Shown piece by piece: positions 31,397 to 43,199 of a stretch of DNA of 64,000 nt. The notes under the pieces were generated by a model, which searched no databases, was not told the DNA's origin, and saw nothing but the letters and a program-made list of their open reading frames with translations. The stretch spans positions 1,178,001-1,242,000 of the forward strand of contig RBKR01000002.1 in NCBI GenBank assembly GCA_004835665.1, given 5' to 3'. Numbering within the stretch: the first letter of the stretch is position 1; every line of letters starts with the position of its first letter. The stretch is from Phoma sp. XZ068 (taxonomy: Eukaryota; Ascomycota; Dothideomycetes; Pleosporales; Didymellaceae). The translations under genes and the position numbers were made by a program.

Positions 31397-33949
31397 TTAG
31401 ACCAGCAGGACTTCAGCCTCTTTCCAGTCCATCATATGACTATCATCCTCCAAGTACTGCTCGAAAATCGCTTCATCCACTATCTGACATCCACACTGGC
31501 ATTGTGGAACCACCCTCCGTGCCTTGAACAGCTCCTTCACTCTCATCGTCCCGTTGTCCTTGTTTACGGAGGGGTGGCCAAGTAAAGTCCATGTCACAAC
31601 GCCGAGCCGCACGTACGTCCCATCTGGTAGGCGGTGCAGGTGTATGGCATGCACATCTTTCCAGCCGTGGAGAGGGACGCCGGCGTCGCGCTGGTATGGA
31701 TCGCCGCCGAGGAGCAGAACTTGAAAGGACGCAAATAGACTTTGGCGCTGAAACTGTACCAGGGTTTCAGCGTTCATGATTAGAGAGACGCGAAGAGTTG
31801 GTATGGGCGACTGGACTGTGAATATGGGGCCATGTCCTTCTCCGTGGGATATCTCTGTGAGCCAGACGTTGGTGACCCATCCGCGTGCAACGATGCATGG
31901 TTGGAGCAACGTGATACTGGTGTTTGGGCCGAGAAACTTTTCGCAGTCCTCGAGTCCCATTTCGACGTTTTGCAGTGATCGGAAACTTATACGGGGACAG
32001 TATGGGTCCGTGTATATTGACTTTCGAGCGAATGTGCGAAGGGATCGCCAGGCTGCCCACGACCATGATGGAAAGTCCGGCCGCTGGAATAGTATACTAA
32101 GGCTGGTGAGACTGCATGTGTTGTCAGACCATGCCAGCGAGGAAAGGAAGGACGCCCGCATTTCGTCGAGTGCGGGTGAATTGCTTGCGCGCTCAACGCC
32201 ACACCTTCCACCGTCGGCTTTGCTCATTGGAAGTCCCCAGAAGTCGATTACGGGGTTTTTGAGTTCTCGAAATGCTTGAAAGATACCAAGGAATGCTTTG
32301 AGGGCATCAGACTCTTTTGTTAGGGACCGGGACAGATACTCATGTATCCGCTTGTCAATCTCAGCCCCTGTTCTCCCTATTCCATTTGGTGGGAACACAC
32401 GGAAGGCCTGATTAAAATCTTTGAAGCGCTTAAGAGCCTTCGTGTGTGCTCGTGTGAGGGAAGTCGGAATAGCCTCACAGCAATGCATGTGCCCACATTG
32501 AAAGTAAGTCTGAGTTTCGGTGAATACTAGTCGTCGTCGTGAGAGATAATTTTCCTGCAGAGTCCACCCTCGTGTCGACCAAGTACAGTCCCGTATCTCT
32601 TGCAAGATGTCTGGGATAAACAACAGTTTATAGCCGTGTGTGTTGACTGACAATTGTGCCTTTCGTGCTCTTGATGTTATGCCCGGGAGACCAAAATCGG
32701 GTCCATGTCCACATGCAGCAATAATTGTGACGTAGCCAGATCTGTAGACTTTGTGCATATTCTGAAGCTGTATTGGTTTCACTGGTGAAGTCTCGTCCTG
32801 CGTGATGCAGTAGCGGTCTACCCACAGGTAAGGGATACCAAGTTTTAGCGAAGCGTTCAGCGCGTCCTGGATTACCAGAGGCACATTGCTAGACAGCCTG
32901 TTACCTTCCACGCTGTGCTTTAATGATGGATCAGGAGGCCCCCAGCAATAGCTCAACGCAGCAAATCTGCTGTTTGGTGGTGCGTCGACAATTGAGTAAG
33001 TAGTGCAGTCAATAAGCCGAAAGAAGGGGATGTCGTCACAGCCAATCGCACCACAACGGTCCGAATGGTTTGAATCACAAAAGTCAAGCTATTCTTGGAT
33101 AACCGTGAAGTTAACTTTGTGTTGCAAAGGGCCCCAAGCTTGCCTGCCAACGTCGCTATGATTGTCCACTGGCACTGGAACGAGCCAACCGCGATGCACC
33201 CCTTTAATGTGCTCGTCTTCGATGGCGAGGCTGAACAGAACCTTATTCGTGCTTGATGTAGGTCCAAGGACATTTTCCATATGATGAATCTTCAACGAGT
33301 ATTTGACCGCACTCGGCCAACCCCAGCTCGTCGCACAGGCTAGGACAAAAGAGCAGCGCTTACAGGATGAAACAAATACTGAAGCCAGTATGCCTTTAAA
33401 GACATGAACCCTTCGAGATTCGTTAGGTTTTGCTTTACTCAGCATTCTCTTGAGCTTTACCTCGATTTTTGCACATGGCGGGCAGCGTTGATCAACATCC
33501 GCATCTGAGGCCACAAAGTCTGCGACCTGATCTCCCCAAAGCGTGGGTTTCCGCCGCCAGCCAAAGCCAGGAATGTTCTCTAGCTGCAATTGGTTTTGAT
33601 GGCGTTCCAAAAATCCGCACGGCCAATTCTTACTTGGAGGTCGAATGCTTTGACCAGCTTTCTGCAAGCCCTGAGCGCTCAAACGCTGGCATTTGAGCTC
33701 AAAAGCTCGTTTGCGTAGTTTGGCCGGTATTGCTTTTGAGTCCGTGTCGAACAATTGCGCGGCATGTAAGCATAAAATGCTATCTTCGTCGGCCGTTGTG
33801 TATCTTTGCTGCTCTGCTTTTGGTTGCATCGTTTGCCGGCCATGTTCACGATACCACTGCGTAGACGGTGGGACAGGCTTGCTCTGTGTTTCTTTCGACA
33901 CAGGGTTTTTTGGATCGACAACACAATTTTGAGATCGAATTCGGGCCAT
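31397..33949 (-). CDS. HET-domain gene with transposase-like N-terminal region, interrupted by one TAG
   Basis: A single frame runs from ATG 33949 to the stop at 31397, broken only by TAG at 33089-33091. Downstream of the TAG is a classic HET protein: LDFCDSNH..C, FFRLIDCTTYSIVDAP, FAALSYCWGPPDPS, PYLWVDRYCITQDE, MHKVYRSGYVTIIAACG, then CTWSTRGWTLQENYLSRRRLVF and a C-terminal FPSWSWAAW block. Upstream are a Cys-containing segment like the N-terminus of other HET proteins (CPPCAKIE, CKRCSFVLAC) and, before it, RKRAFELKCQRLSAQG then PPSKNWPCGFLERH, which resembles the CENP-B/Tc5 helix-turn-helix of pogo-type transposases. The TAG follows VNFTVIQE, where related proteins have Trp, so TGG to TAG is likely. 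A 63-nt intron (donor GTTGGC, weak) ending at the TAG is a poorer alternative. If translation starts after the TAG, the HET domain itself is intact. Confidence 0.7.
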
Positions 33950-35069
33950 CTTTACAGCGAAATCTTCTGTTGTAAGTAAAAGGAAGGCCAGCCACCTTGG
34001 TAGAGCTTAGAAGGAAGCCTATACGCAGTAGCTCTTGGGATGCGATCCTCTTCGAAATTCGTTTACTTCCGATTGTCGCTTTGCATTGTCCAGATAAGTA
34101 AAAGGGCCAGTATGATGTCCTTAGACTCGGAGTGTCGGTTGATCGTCGTCCCCTTATGAATCGTTTCACGGTCGACACTGGGCTGCTGCCTAGCCAAACG
34201 CATTGACCAATTCCATATGCAATCACTTGCAAATAGCAAGGCTGCATCAAGTTATTGGTGACACTTAATGTGCGACACTTGTCTTATGGTCCATTAAGTT
34301 TCAAATTCAGATAATAATACAGCACGGTAAATCTTACCTGCCAGTTACTAACACAATGTAAACTCTATATAGATTCCATTCTTACGTGCTAGACGATATG
34401 TAGTCATAGCCTAGCTTAGGCTTTGACAATTAGCATGCTTATGTTCCGATTAACTATCACTGTTATGGTGGGTGTACAGACGCAATGATTTGCTCGCCTT
34501 GGCGGAAAAAGGAAACGAGGTAAAGAGGATCAGACTGCGACTACGACCGCAAGACAAGAATGCACGAAACCATTTTCAGAGACTTGCTCTATGGCATGAC
34601 CCAGGATGGAGCACTTTAGTTCTAACAAGAGCGCGTGGGGCTGCTTTTTGGGCCCTGAGCGGGAAAGTGTTAGGACGCTAATTAAGCTTATTTTTTTTTT
34701 CTTTACCCCAAAGGGGTGCTAAGATTGTGTGCACGTAGTTTGTTATTTTCAGCAGATTTCTCCTATGCAATTATAGGTATGTTAAAAAGGAGATACATGC
34801 CTTACTAGTAGATACCTACTACTATATATAACTGTTGTTTTAATTTGCTTACTAGCCAGGCTTCTTGGAAAATTATTAGAAAAGTATAGTAGGGTAATAT
34901 ATTACTAGCTTAACGGTTCTGCAGTAAAGGGCTGGTAATAAGGAGCCAACGCACTCTATATACTATTACTAAGCTTGATTATATAAGCTCCTTTTAGGGG
35001 TGTATATATAAATACAAGGAATATTGTATTAATATGGTTTCTATAGATAAAAGTTATATAAAAGAAGTG
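33950..35069. other. AT-rich spacer
   Basis: 34680-35069 is strongly TA-rich, like RIP-mutated DNA, but no protein or repeat family could be read in it. It includes a poly-T run near 34690. No gene is called. Confidence 0.4.
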
Positions 35070-35360
35070 ATAGATACAAGATAGTAGAGTATATTACCTC
35101 TCCTCTATACGATAGTAGATACCCATCCAATAAACCTATATTCTAACCTCTTAGTATTCTAACATTTCTGTAGTCTCCGCAGAGACACTACAATTGCTGC
35201 ATCCCCACGCCTTCCACAGGCGCGAGTTCCGCTTCTCCGACGGTTAAGCCATAACATTGCTAATTTTATTTCTTGGCCAGATAATAGTGTAAAACACGGA
35301 GCACGTCGAACACACGTACAGTGATGAGATAAAATAGACGGCGAGCGCTGGAGAGATTCA
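35070..35360 (+). repeat. Dispersed repeat, copy 2 (other copy 14585-14850)
   Basis: It shares TAGATACAAGATAGT (35070), TTTTATTTCTTGG (35261), ATAATAGTGTAAAACAC (35282), GGAGCACGTC (35299) and GCGAGCGCTGGAGA (35342) with 14585-14850 in the same order and orientation. The right half keeps normal GC; the left half is TA-rich. Here it lies about 200 bp before the 3' flank of the dehydrogenase gene. Confidence 0.7.
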
Positions 35361-35706
35361 AGTGGCCGAGAATGCACGAGATGACGAAGATACATGCGAT
35401 AGACGGGGAAGTCTTGTGTACCTCGCTTTCACTGTGGATTACAAGATGGGAATAGGCGTGACTTGCGCAGGAGGAGTAAATCGTGGATATGGCATTGATA
35501 GTGAGTTACTGTGCATCCCGAAACGAAATCCAGCCACAGACTGGGAGAATTTATTCTTTCAAAACCGTGTTGAGAGTATGCGTACAAGGATAATCTAGAC
35601 AGCAGTCTATAATAATTCTACCATCACTCACCTCCTTCAAATCCCGCAGTTAATCTCCTGCATCCTCAATACTGCACTCCTATGTATAACAACCCACCCT
35701 TAAAGC

Positions 35707-36681
35707 TCACCCGTCAATAACCTCCCTCAGCGCCTGTGCGCTCTTCTCCAACTCCCCCTCCTCCTCCCCACTAAGCCCCACCTCAATCGTGCGCACCACG
35801 CCTTTCCTCCCCACCACAGCCGGGAGGCTCAAACACACGCCCAGTCGCGACTGGAAGTGACTAACAGGGCGAATACTGCGCTCATCCTGTAGTATACTCT
35901 TACACAGACTGGCCGCCACACCGCCGATACCATAGTTAGTCGCGCCTTTATTCTCAATAATGCTTGCGGCTTTGTTTTTCGTGTCCTCTGCAACACTGTT
36001 TTTATCCAGGGTTGTGCCGGGTGGAAGGGCTTGCGCGAGGGGCACCCCGCCGATGCGCGCCTGGCTCCACGCGACGAACTGGGATGTGCCGTGTTCGCCT
36101 AGAACGTAGGCGTCTACGCTGGAGGGGGCGACTTGGGCTTTTGTGGCGAGGAGGCCGCGGAGGCGTGCGGTGTCGAGGAAGGTGCCGGAGCCGAAGACTT
36201 GGGATTTGGGGAGGGAGGAGTAGGATTGGGCAAAGTGGGTGATTACGTCGACGGGGTTGGCGACCAGGAGGAGGATGGTGTGGGGTGCGAATGGTTGCAT
36301 GTCTGCGATTGCGGATTCGAGGATGGATTTGTTGCGGCCGATGAGGTCGGTGCGGGACTCGCCTTGTCAGTGTTAGGATGTGCATTGATTAATATTGGGC
36401 ATCGAGGATGTACCTTTCTTTTGCTTCGCCCCTGCGGTGAAAACAATTATATCGCATTGTCCTGCTTCTTTGTGTGTCGCTGCTCTTATGCTTGTACTCG
36501 TGTTGCCATGAAATGTAGCATCCGACAGATCCTGAATCTGTGCGTCCCTGACCTCCTCCTGGGGATCGACCATGAGGATGTCGCCGGCGACGGAGTTCAT
36601 GATGAGCGAGAACGCAATGGTAGCGCCGACATCGCCTGCGCCGACGATGGCGATGGAAAAGGTGAGCTTGGAATCTGACAT
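35707..36681 (-). CDS. L-lactate dehydrogenase
   Basis: This is a cytosolic NAD-dependent enzyme interconverting pyruvate and L-lactate. Two exons, complement(join(35707..36362,36414..36681)), with a 51-nt intron (GTACAT..AAG) give 307 residues, normal for the family. The NAD fold starts IAIVGAGDVGATIAFSLI, with the acidic residue ending the second strand in ILMVDPQEE. The substrate loop reads FTAGAKQKKGESRTDLIGRN; the Gln there, rather than Arg, marks lactate over malate dehydrogenase. The VANPVDVITHF block, the SGTFLDTARLR segment with the catalytic Asp-Arg region, and the catalytic His in LGEHGTSQFVAWS follow. The last is usually GEHGDSE, so GTSQ is a modest departure. Its 3' end and downstream flank exist again as a RIP-decayed copy at 14.2-14.6 kb, although this copy is unmutated. 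Confidence 0.92.
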
Positions 36682-37099
36682 TTTGGTGGTTGTGTTGTCA
36701 GAGCAATTTAGACGGATGGAACAAGCGAAGATGTACAAAGTTTTTGGTATTGAGCTCTCATTATTCGTACACAGGTACGTCATATCGTATACGTCATTAT
36801 TATAGGTGGAGCCGTGCAAGAGTAGTCTAGGTGCCTCCGAGGCTCCGCTTCGAGACGGTGATGCTTTTGTGAAGTGTGGTTGCCGTAAAATCGTTTGTAA
36901 CGCCAGTGCTAGCCACGCCGTACGGTTTCGCTCCGATGCAATAGTCCTGCTCAATGGCTTCCCCCTCAGATATATTCCACCTCATCCGCGACATGCTGAT
37001 ATGGCCTGCGACGCCTTGAGCCAGCCTATGGGTCTTAGTATATGCAATTAGACAAGCAATCACGCAAAATCCAGTGCATAATCCAGTAAATCCAGTACT
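36682..37099. other. Spacer upstream of the dehydrogenase gene
   Basis: This is the presumed promoter of the dehydrogenase gene and 3' flank of the RING gene. I see no coding potential or repeats. Confidence 0.45.
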
Positions 37100-37933
37100 T
37101 CACTGTACCTTTGGGGCGGCGGCTGGTATCGCATCTGGCTTCCTCCGCGGCTGGGTGGCTAGACCTTTCTTTAGCAGGAGAGGGACGATGTCGGTGGCTC
37201 TGGAGCGGCTGATGCGGGCTCGACAGACGGGACATTGTGAGCGCTTGGGTTCGCCGGGCCCGGCGCGGTTCTCGCCGGCGATGAGAGCTTCCATGAGGCA
37301 GGTGTGGCAGAAGAGGTGGCCTGGTTCTGTCAGTGCTGTAATCGTAGCAGTGGCAGGAGACGTACCGCACGCCGTGGCTGTGAGATCAGTCGGGCGGTCC
37401 ATGCAGATGACGCAGTTGAAGGAGTTGAAGGTGGTGATTGTCTCTTCGGGTCTAGCCTGCGACTTGATGGCCTCCTCGCGCTGCTTCTGCAGGACATCGA
37501 GAATGGCATCGTCTTGTGACAAGTCTATCTCTTCAATCTGCGCGGGCGACTTGCTACTTGCGCCCTCGGCCGTTCCTTGTTCGCGCCTCTGTCGCTTCGC
37601 GGATGGCCCTGGTACTGGCGACTCGCGCTTTCTCCGTCGCGGCGGCGAGTCTGGCGTGGTGAGGTCCACGTGCGAGGAGGTGAGGTCGACATAGCCGTTG
37701 GACAGGCGGCCTGGCTGGGTGCGCGATGCCGACATGTCGTAGGGCGCTGCGTTGGCGTAGGCAAAGGCGGGGTCGTTGTGGACGGCGGGGTTGAGCAGGT
37801 TGTCGAAGAAGCTGGGCGTGTCGGTGGCGGCGTCGCGAGGCTCGGTGGGAGGGAAGACGGTATTCCAGTCCCAGTCCGTGTCAAAGACGCTGCGTCGGTT
37901 CTCGTAGCCGTGCGGCGAACCTGAGGCCGACAT
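37100..37933 (-). CDS. SLX8: RING-finger protein resembling the SUMO-targeted ubiquitin ligase Slx8
   Basis: Two exons, complement(join(37100..37320,37366..37933)), with a 45-nt GTACGT..CAG intron give 262 residues. Without splicing, the intron would insert 15 residues in the middle of the RING; splicing restores ATACGHLFCHTC. The C-terminal RING is of C3HC4 type: CVICMDRP, ACGHLFCHTCLMEAL, then CPVCRARI. Upstream are two acidic or hydroxyl-flanked hydrophobic motifs (YVDLTSSHVDLTT and EEIDLSQDD) that look like SUMO-interaction motifs, plus a basic RRRKRE and KRQRR patch suitable for nuclear import. This architecture is that of STUbL enzymes acting on SUMOylated nuclear proteins. The symbol is a likely assignment, not proven. 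The gene diverges from MIP1 over 386 bp. Confidence 0.8.
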   Translation of the reverse strand: MSASGSPHGYENRRSVFDTDWDWNTVFPPTEPRDAATDTPSFFDNLLNPAVHNDPAFAYANAAPYDMSASRTQPGRLSNGYVDLTSSHVDLTTPDSPPRRRKRESPVPGPSAKRQRREQGTAEGASSKSPAQIEEIDLSQDDAILDVLQKQREEAIKSQARPEETITTFNSFNCVICMDRPTDLTATACGTSPATATITALTEPGHLFCHTCLMEALIAGENRAGPGEPKRSQCPVCRARISRSRATDIVPLLLKKGLATQPRRKPDAIPAAAPKVQ

Positions 37934-38319
37934 GGTGGCGGGGCGGGGCAGGACGAGGCGAGGCAGCGTTCAAGTGCGCATTACAACGGCGGACATGCCG
38001 CAAGCAAGACACGGAGAGGGCGTGCTCTTGCGGTCGGCTCTTCCTGTCGGCCACCGACCTGCGGTGCAGATAGGAAGGCGTCCGAGCTCGACGCGTGTGA
38101 CGGGGGCGACGGGCAGGGACAGCGGAGGGTGCGGGTAGGGCTGCAGCTCGCACAAGCCGCCAGCGCGCACCTGATTCGCCGCCATGTCCACAGTGGAGCT
38201 GCCACATGTGCGCTACCCCGTCAGCTACGAAGTGAGACGCGCCTTTGTGACGACAGCGCGAGCTGCGAGAAACACCCCCGCCGGCGACGACATGCAGTAA
38301 CGTGACGCTTCCGACGACC
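37934..38319. promoter_or_regulatory. Shared divergent promoter of the RING gene and MIP1
   Basis: This 386-bp GC-rich interval separates two start codons facing away from each other. It must hold the control signals of both genes. No canonical TATA box is evident on either strand. An in-frame-looking ATG at 38184 leads to a stop within 39 codons and does not join the polymerase frame. Confidence 0.6.
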
Positions 38320-41300
38320 ATGCGCTGCAGCTCCTGCCGCACCCTGGCGAAAGCTGCGCCGCGACCAAGGGCGGCGCGAAAGGAGACGGTGCTGCCTGCA
38401 TCGCGGCGGTGCGCCACCACACAGCACTCGCCCACAGCGACAGACGGCACGAAGGAGACGACCAGCAGCAAGGCCAAGAAGAGCCTGAACGGTACCTGCG
38501 CCCCGCCCATGCGACGACGTCCCTAACACGCACCAGTCCCCTCCGACGCCCGCTTCAGCGCCATCGGCGTCCAGCACCTCTCCACCCACGTCCACGCCCA
38601 AGTCTTCCCCGCCAAAGCCACCGACCCGCCGCCCGAGCTCGTCGCCCTCTCGCGCGACCACCTCGCCCGCCATGAGCTGCTCGGCAAGAACCAGGACTCG
38701 ACCCCGCCCGTGGCCTTCGACGTGCCCGACCTGCAGGGCGCCACCCTGGACGAGCACTTCCACCGCCTGGGCATGGACGCCGCCGAGCCGTATCTGAGCA
38801 TGGCGAAGAAGCTGGCCTGGGCGAATCCGCCCCCGAAGCCGCGGAAGTGGGTGCGGCAGAGCGGCTGGACCAAGTACCACAGCGACGGCACCACCGAGGC
38901 CGTCGATGCCCCCAACGAGTCCATGCTGACCTTCGACACCGAGGTCATGTACAAGGAGACGTCGTTTGCCTGCATGGCCTGCGCCGTGAGTCCGACTGCG
39001 TGGTATGCCTGGATCTCGCCCTGGCTGCTGGACGAGTCCAAGTCCGACCGCCACCTGATACCCTTGGGCGACCCCACCATCCCACGCATCGTCATAGGAC
39101 ACAACATCGGCTACGACCGGGCCCGGATTGCTGAGGAGTACGACATTCGCCAATCCAAGAACTCCTTCATCGACACCATGTCGCTGCACGTTGCCTCCAA
39201 CGGCATGTGCTCGCGGCAACGCCCCTCGTGGCTGAAGCACAAAAAGAGCCGTGACCTAAGAGACAAGATTGCGACCTCGGAAGAGAACGCAGAGCTGTCG
39301 ACATTACTCGACTCAGGCGCGATACCAGACGAGGAGGAGGAGCTGTGGATTGGGCGGAGTGCCGTCAACTCGCTGCGAGACGTAGCCAAATTCCACTGCA
39401 ACATCACCATCGACAAGGCCCAGCGAGAGTACTTTGGCGAGCTCGACAGGGCCGGCATTCGCGAAAAGCTGGACGAACTGCTAGACTACTGCGCCGCCGA
39501 CGTCGAAATCACACACCGCGTCTACCAAAAGGTCTTTCCCCTTTTCATCGAGACATGTCCGCACCCTGTCAGTTTCGCGGCCCTCCGATTCATGGCCGCC
39601 GAAATTCTGCCAGTGAACGAGACCTGGGACGCCTACATCAACAATGCCGAAGCCACCTACCAAAAGCTCAACACTGCCGTGAGAGAACGTCTCGTCGCTC
39701 TTGCAGATAAAGCTCTCGAAGTGAAGGATCAACCAGAAGTGTACAACAACGACCCTTGGCTAAGCCAGCTGGACTGGTCCGGTCAGGAAGTGAAGATGGT
39801 AAAGGGGAAGAAGAAGAACGATCCACCGAGGCCTGCCGCAAGACAGAAGAAGCCAGGTATGCCGAAATGGTACAAGGACCTCTTTGCGAAGAACGACGCA
39901 CCGATGACTCTCACAATACGAACACGAGTCGCCCCAATACTGCTCCGGCTTTCCTGGGATGGGAACCCGTTGGTCTGGTCAGATGTATACGGCTGGACGT
40001 ATCAAGTACCCATGGATGAGGTGTTTGCCTACAACGACAAGGGCATTAAAGAGCTCGACATGATGGAGGAGGAAAATTTAAAGCTGCGCGACGATAGACA
40101 GCACGTCTACTACAAAATCCCACACAAGGACGGGCCGCAGGCGCGATGCACAAATCCTCTTGCCAAAGGCTACCTCCAATACTTCGAGAAGGGGACGCTG
40201 ACTTCCGAGTACGAATACGCCAAGGAAGCTCTGGAGATGAACGCTTCCTGCTCCTACTGGATCAGCGCAAGAGACAGGATCATGTCACAAATGGCCGTCT
40301 ACAGCAACGAAGTACCCAACACCCCGAAGCTCACATCGGCATCCGGCAAGGGTCGAGGGAAGAAGGTCGGCTTCATCCTGCCTCAGCTGATACCCATGGG
40401 CACCATCACACGGCGAGCAGTCGAGAATACATGGCTTACAGCCAGCAACGCCAAGAAAAACCGCGTAGGCTCAGAGTTGAAGTCCATGGTCAGGGCGCCG
40501 CAGGGGTATTGCTTCGTCGGCGCCGACGTCGACTCGGAGGAGCTCTGGATTGCCAGTCTTGTCGGCGATGCGACCTTCCAACTCCATGGTGGCAACGCTG
40601 TAGGCTTCATGACGCTCGAAGGCACCAAAGCCGCCGGCACAGATCTGCACTCCCGCACCGCTGGCATCCTCGGCATATCGCGTAACGACGCCAAGGTCTT
40701 CAACTACGGACGCATCTACGGCGCCGGGCTCAAATTTGCAGCAACCCTCCTCCGCCAATTCAACCCCGGACTCACCGACGCGCAGACGACCAAAACAGCG
40801 AACGACCTCTACCAAACCACAAAGGGCAAGAAGACGACAAGAAAACAGCTGCATGAGCGCCCCTTCTGGCGCGGGGGCACCGAGTCCTTCGTCTTCAACA
40901 AGCTCGAAGACTTTGCCGAGCAAGAGCGCCCACGCACCCCTGTGCTCGGTGCTGCCATCACCGAAGCCCTACAGCGCCGGTATCTCACAAAGGGCGGCTT
41001 TATGACTTCCCGCATCAACTGGGCGATCCAGTCTTCGGGCGTCGATTACTTGCACCTGCTCATCATTGGCATGGAGTACCTCTCTCGCCGCTACAACATC
41101 GACGCTCGCCTCGCCATCACAGTGCACGATGAGGTCCGCTACCTAGTCAAGGAGCAGGACAAGTACCGCGCCGCCATGGCCATGCAAGTCGCCAACCTCT
41201 GGACGCGCGCCATGTTCGCCCAACAAATGGGCATCAACGAACTCCCCCAATCCTGCGCCTACTTCTCCGCCATCGACATCGACCACGTCCTCCGCAAAGA

Positions 41301-41877
41301 AGTAGACATGGACTGCATCACGCCCTCACACAGCACGCCCATCCCGCACGGCGAAAGCCTCGACATCATGGCCCTCCTCGACAAAGGCGCCGAAGCAAAA
41401 CTCGATCCCAAAGTCGTGCCCCTCGATCCCCCGCAGCCGCACCTATACAACTACACACCCCGCATCCCCGTCATGGCGTCCCTCGCCGGCGCGCACCCCA
41501 CCGCCCCTGAATCCCTCGCCTACCTCCAGGCGCAAATCTCCTCAGACGACAAATCCCTCCGCGACGCCCTCAAACTGCTCAAACCGTCGCCCTCAACACC
41601 AAAGATCCGTCGTACGCGCTCCAAAGCCTCGGATTTCGACGAGGAGGATATGCAAGATGAGGAGGATGTTAGTAGCACCGTGCAGCACTACCAGCAGATG
41701 GCGCAATTACTCCCCGTGGATGACTTGTGGAGGGAGGTTTATCGGAAGGCGGAGAAGGTGGGGAAGAATGCTGGCGCGAATGGGGGGAAGGGAAGGACGG
41801 TGAGGGGGGCTGGGGTGTATGGACAGTGGAATGTTCATCCTAGGAGTACGGGGGGGAGGGTGAGGGCTGCTGGGTAG
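38320..41877 (+). CDS. MIP1: Mitochondrial DNA polymerase gamma
   Basis: This is the family A polymerase that replicates mitochondrial DNA. Two exons, join(38320..38491,38537..41877), with a 45-nt intron (GTACCT, branch CCCTAAC, CACCAG) give 1,170 residues. The first exon encodes an Arg/Ala/Ser-rich mitochondrial presequence (MRCSSCRTLAKAAPRPRAARK). The splice restores SLNVPSDARFSAIGVQHLSTHVHAQVFP, the conserved start of fungal MIP1. The 3'-5' exonuclease motifs are Exo I FDTEVMY (about residue 190), Exo II VIGHNIGYDRARI (about 245) and Exo III YCAADVEITHRVY. The polymerase motifs are A GADVDSEELWIASLVGD, B RNDAKVFNYGRIYGAG and C ITVHDEVRYLV. All catalytic acidic residues (Asp in A, HDE in C) are present. 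A 250-residue C-terminal extension with acidic and Pro-rich parts follows, as in other ascomycetes. Confidence 0.96.
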
Positions 41878-43199
41878 GTGTTTGTATGATATGAGTGTGA
41901 GAATGAGTATGAGTGTTGGATTATATGCTGCATTTTTCGGCGTTTGTAAGCACTCTGGTGTGTTGTTCAAGTATTTGTACGTTGGGCTGGTGGACGATTT
42001 ACGTTGATGTTGATTTGACGCTTTTTCCTTCTTCTAAAAAGAAAAGACGAGAGGTCTCGTCTCTTGCTTCGTTATGTATGTATATGTTCTATTATCCCTT
42101 CCTCTACCACAGAAAAAACATTCTCCATCCCACAAAAATCCCACTAATCTTATCTTCCTGCGTCGTATCCTTCCTTCCACTCATCAACCACGAACAGAGT
42201 TTCCACTCCTTTGATTCCATTTCGACGCCGCACGAAGATCGCGGTCCTGCCTGAGCGGGATCCTAACCACGATGTATTCGAGTAGGGCTAGAGCTGTAGT
42301 AAGTGTCTACGCTGAGCTTCGGCGTCGACACGGGATTACGATAGTCTGGTTGTATTTCTCACGACCGCTTCGATCCACAGGGACGTCGCGTGTGCGAGTG
42401 CTGGTTCTTGGTGGGTGTAAATGTGATTATGTACTTTTAGGTTATAGTGATTGTATGGTGTGTTCTCTGCATTGGAACATCCCTTGGTGGCATGGAGCGG
42501 GGCTTTTGCTGCTGAGATACGTTGATTGGTGCGGAGATGCTGGGCCTGGTATGATTGGGGGTTTCGAGTCTGGGTGCGGAGTTAGGAATGTAGGGGGGTT
42601 GGAGGGGGTGGGTTTGGTACCGGGTTTTGCGGCTGCTTTTTATTGCTTGTATTATTTTGGGTGTTTCTTCGGAGACACGGTGGAGTAGTCTAACTGTGGT
42701 AGGGTGTAGGAGTGGTACATGGTAATGGCGATAGTATGGCTAGGGTGTTGATAGTGGGTGAGAAGGTGGTTGGGGAAGACATTTCGTAGAGCTACTATAA
42801 AGAGATTTGAAGTTCTCAGCGTGTCTTACAGTGTCCGTCTGACTTCGCCATTCGACTCAAATATTCAACCACAATACATGACCGCGCCGTATGCCTACGC
42901 GACTAGAGTTTGTGCAAGACATCAGCCAAGACAATTGTTGTGAGACAGCATCTAAGACTATGGATATTTGTGTTTGGTATTTGCGGTGCATTGTTAGTAC
43001 TGTGGTTGAACTTTATTTATAGACAGTGTAACCGTGGATGGAAATATTCGTGAATTTTGAATGATTTTTTTCATAATGTATATATACTGCACCACCTCGT
43101 TCTGCACCTCTATACTTTCAGACTCGAACAACATTCGACTTTCCACCTCTTTCACCACAACATTATTACTTCTACCACAACTATAAACTATTCTTCACA
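41878..43199. other. Intergenic spacer, 1.3 kb
   Basis: This lies between MIP1 and the kinase-like gene. A 138-residue plus-strand frame (42272-42688) is Gly/Val/Cys-rich with no recognisable domain and is not called. The last 150 bases are a CT-rich leader (CACCTCTTTCACCACAAC) ending in CTTCACAATG, a good start context for the next gene. Confidence 0.45.

Noticed and set aside
33092..33153. A 63-nt intron ending at the TAG in the second HET gene
   Set aside because: The donor GTTGGC is poor, and the retained reading VNFTVIQE followed by an expected Trp and LDFC matches HET relatives, so a nonsense change is more likely.
38221..39240. A 339-residue minus-strand frame opposite the MIP1 5' end
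   Set aside because: GC-rich coding sequence keeps the reverse frame open by composition. The plus strand has the exonuclease motifs.
42272..42688. A 138-residue plus-strand frame after MIP1
   Set aside because: Gly/Val/Cys-rich with runs such as GGLEGVGLVPG and no family pattern; probably 3' flanking DNA.
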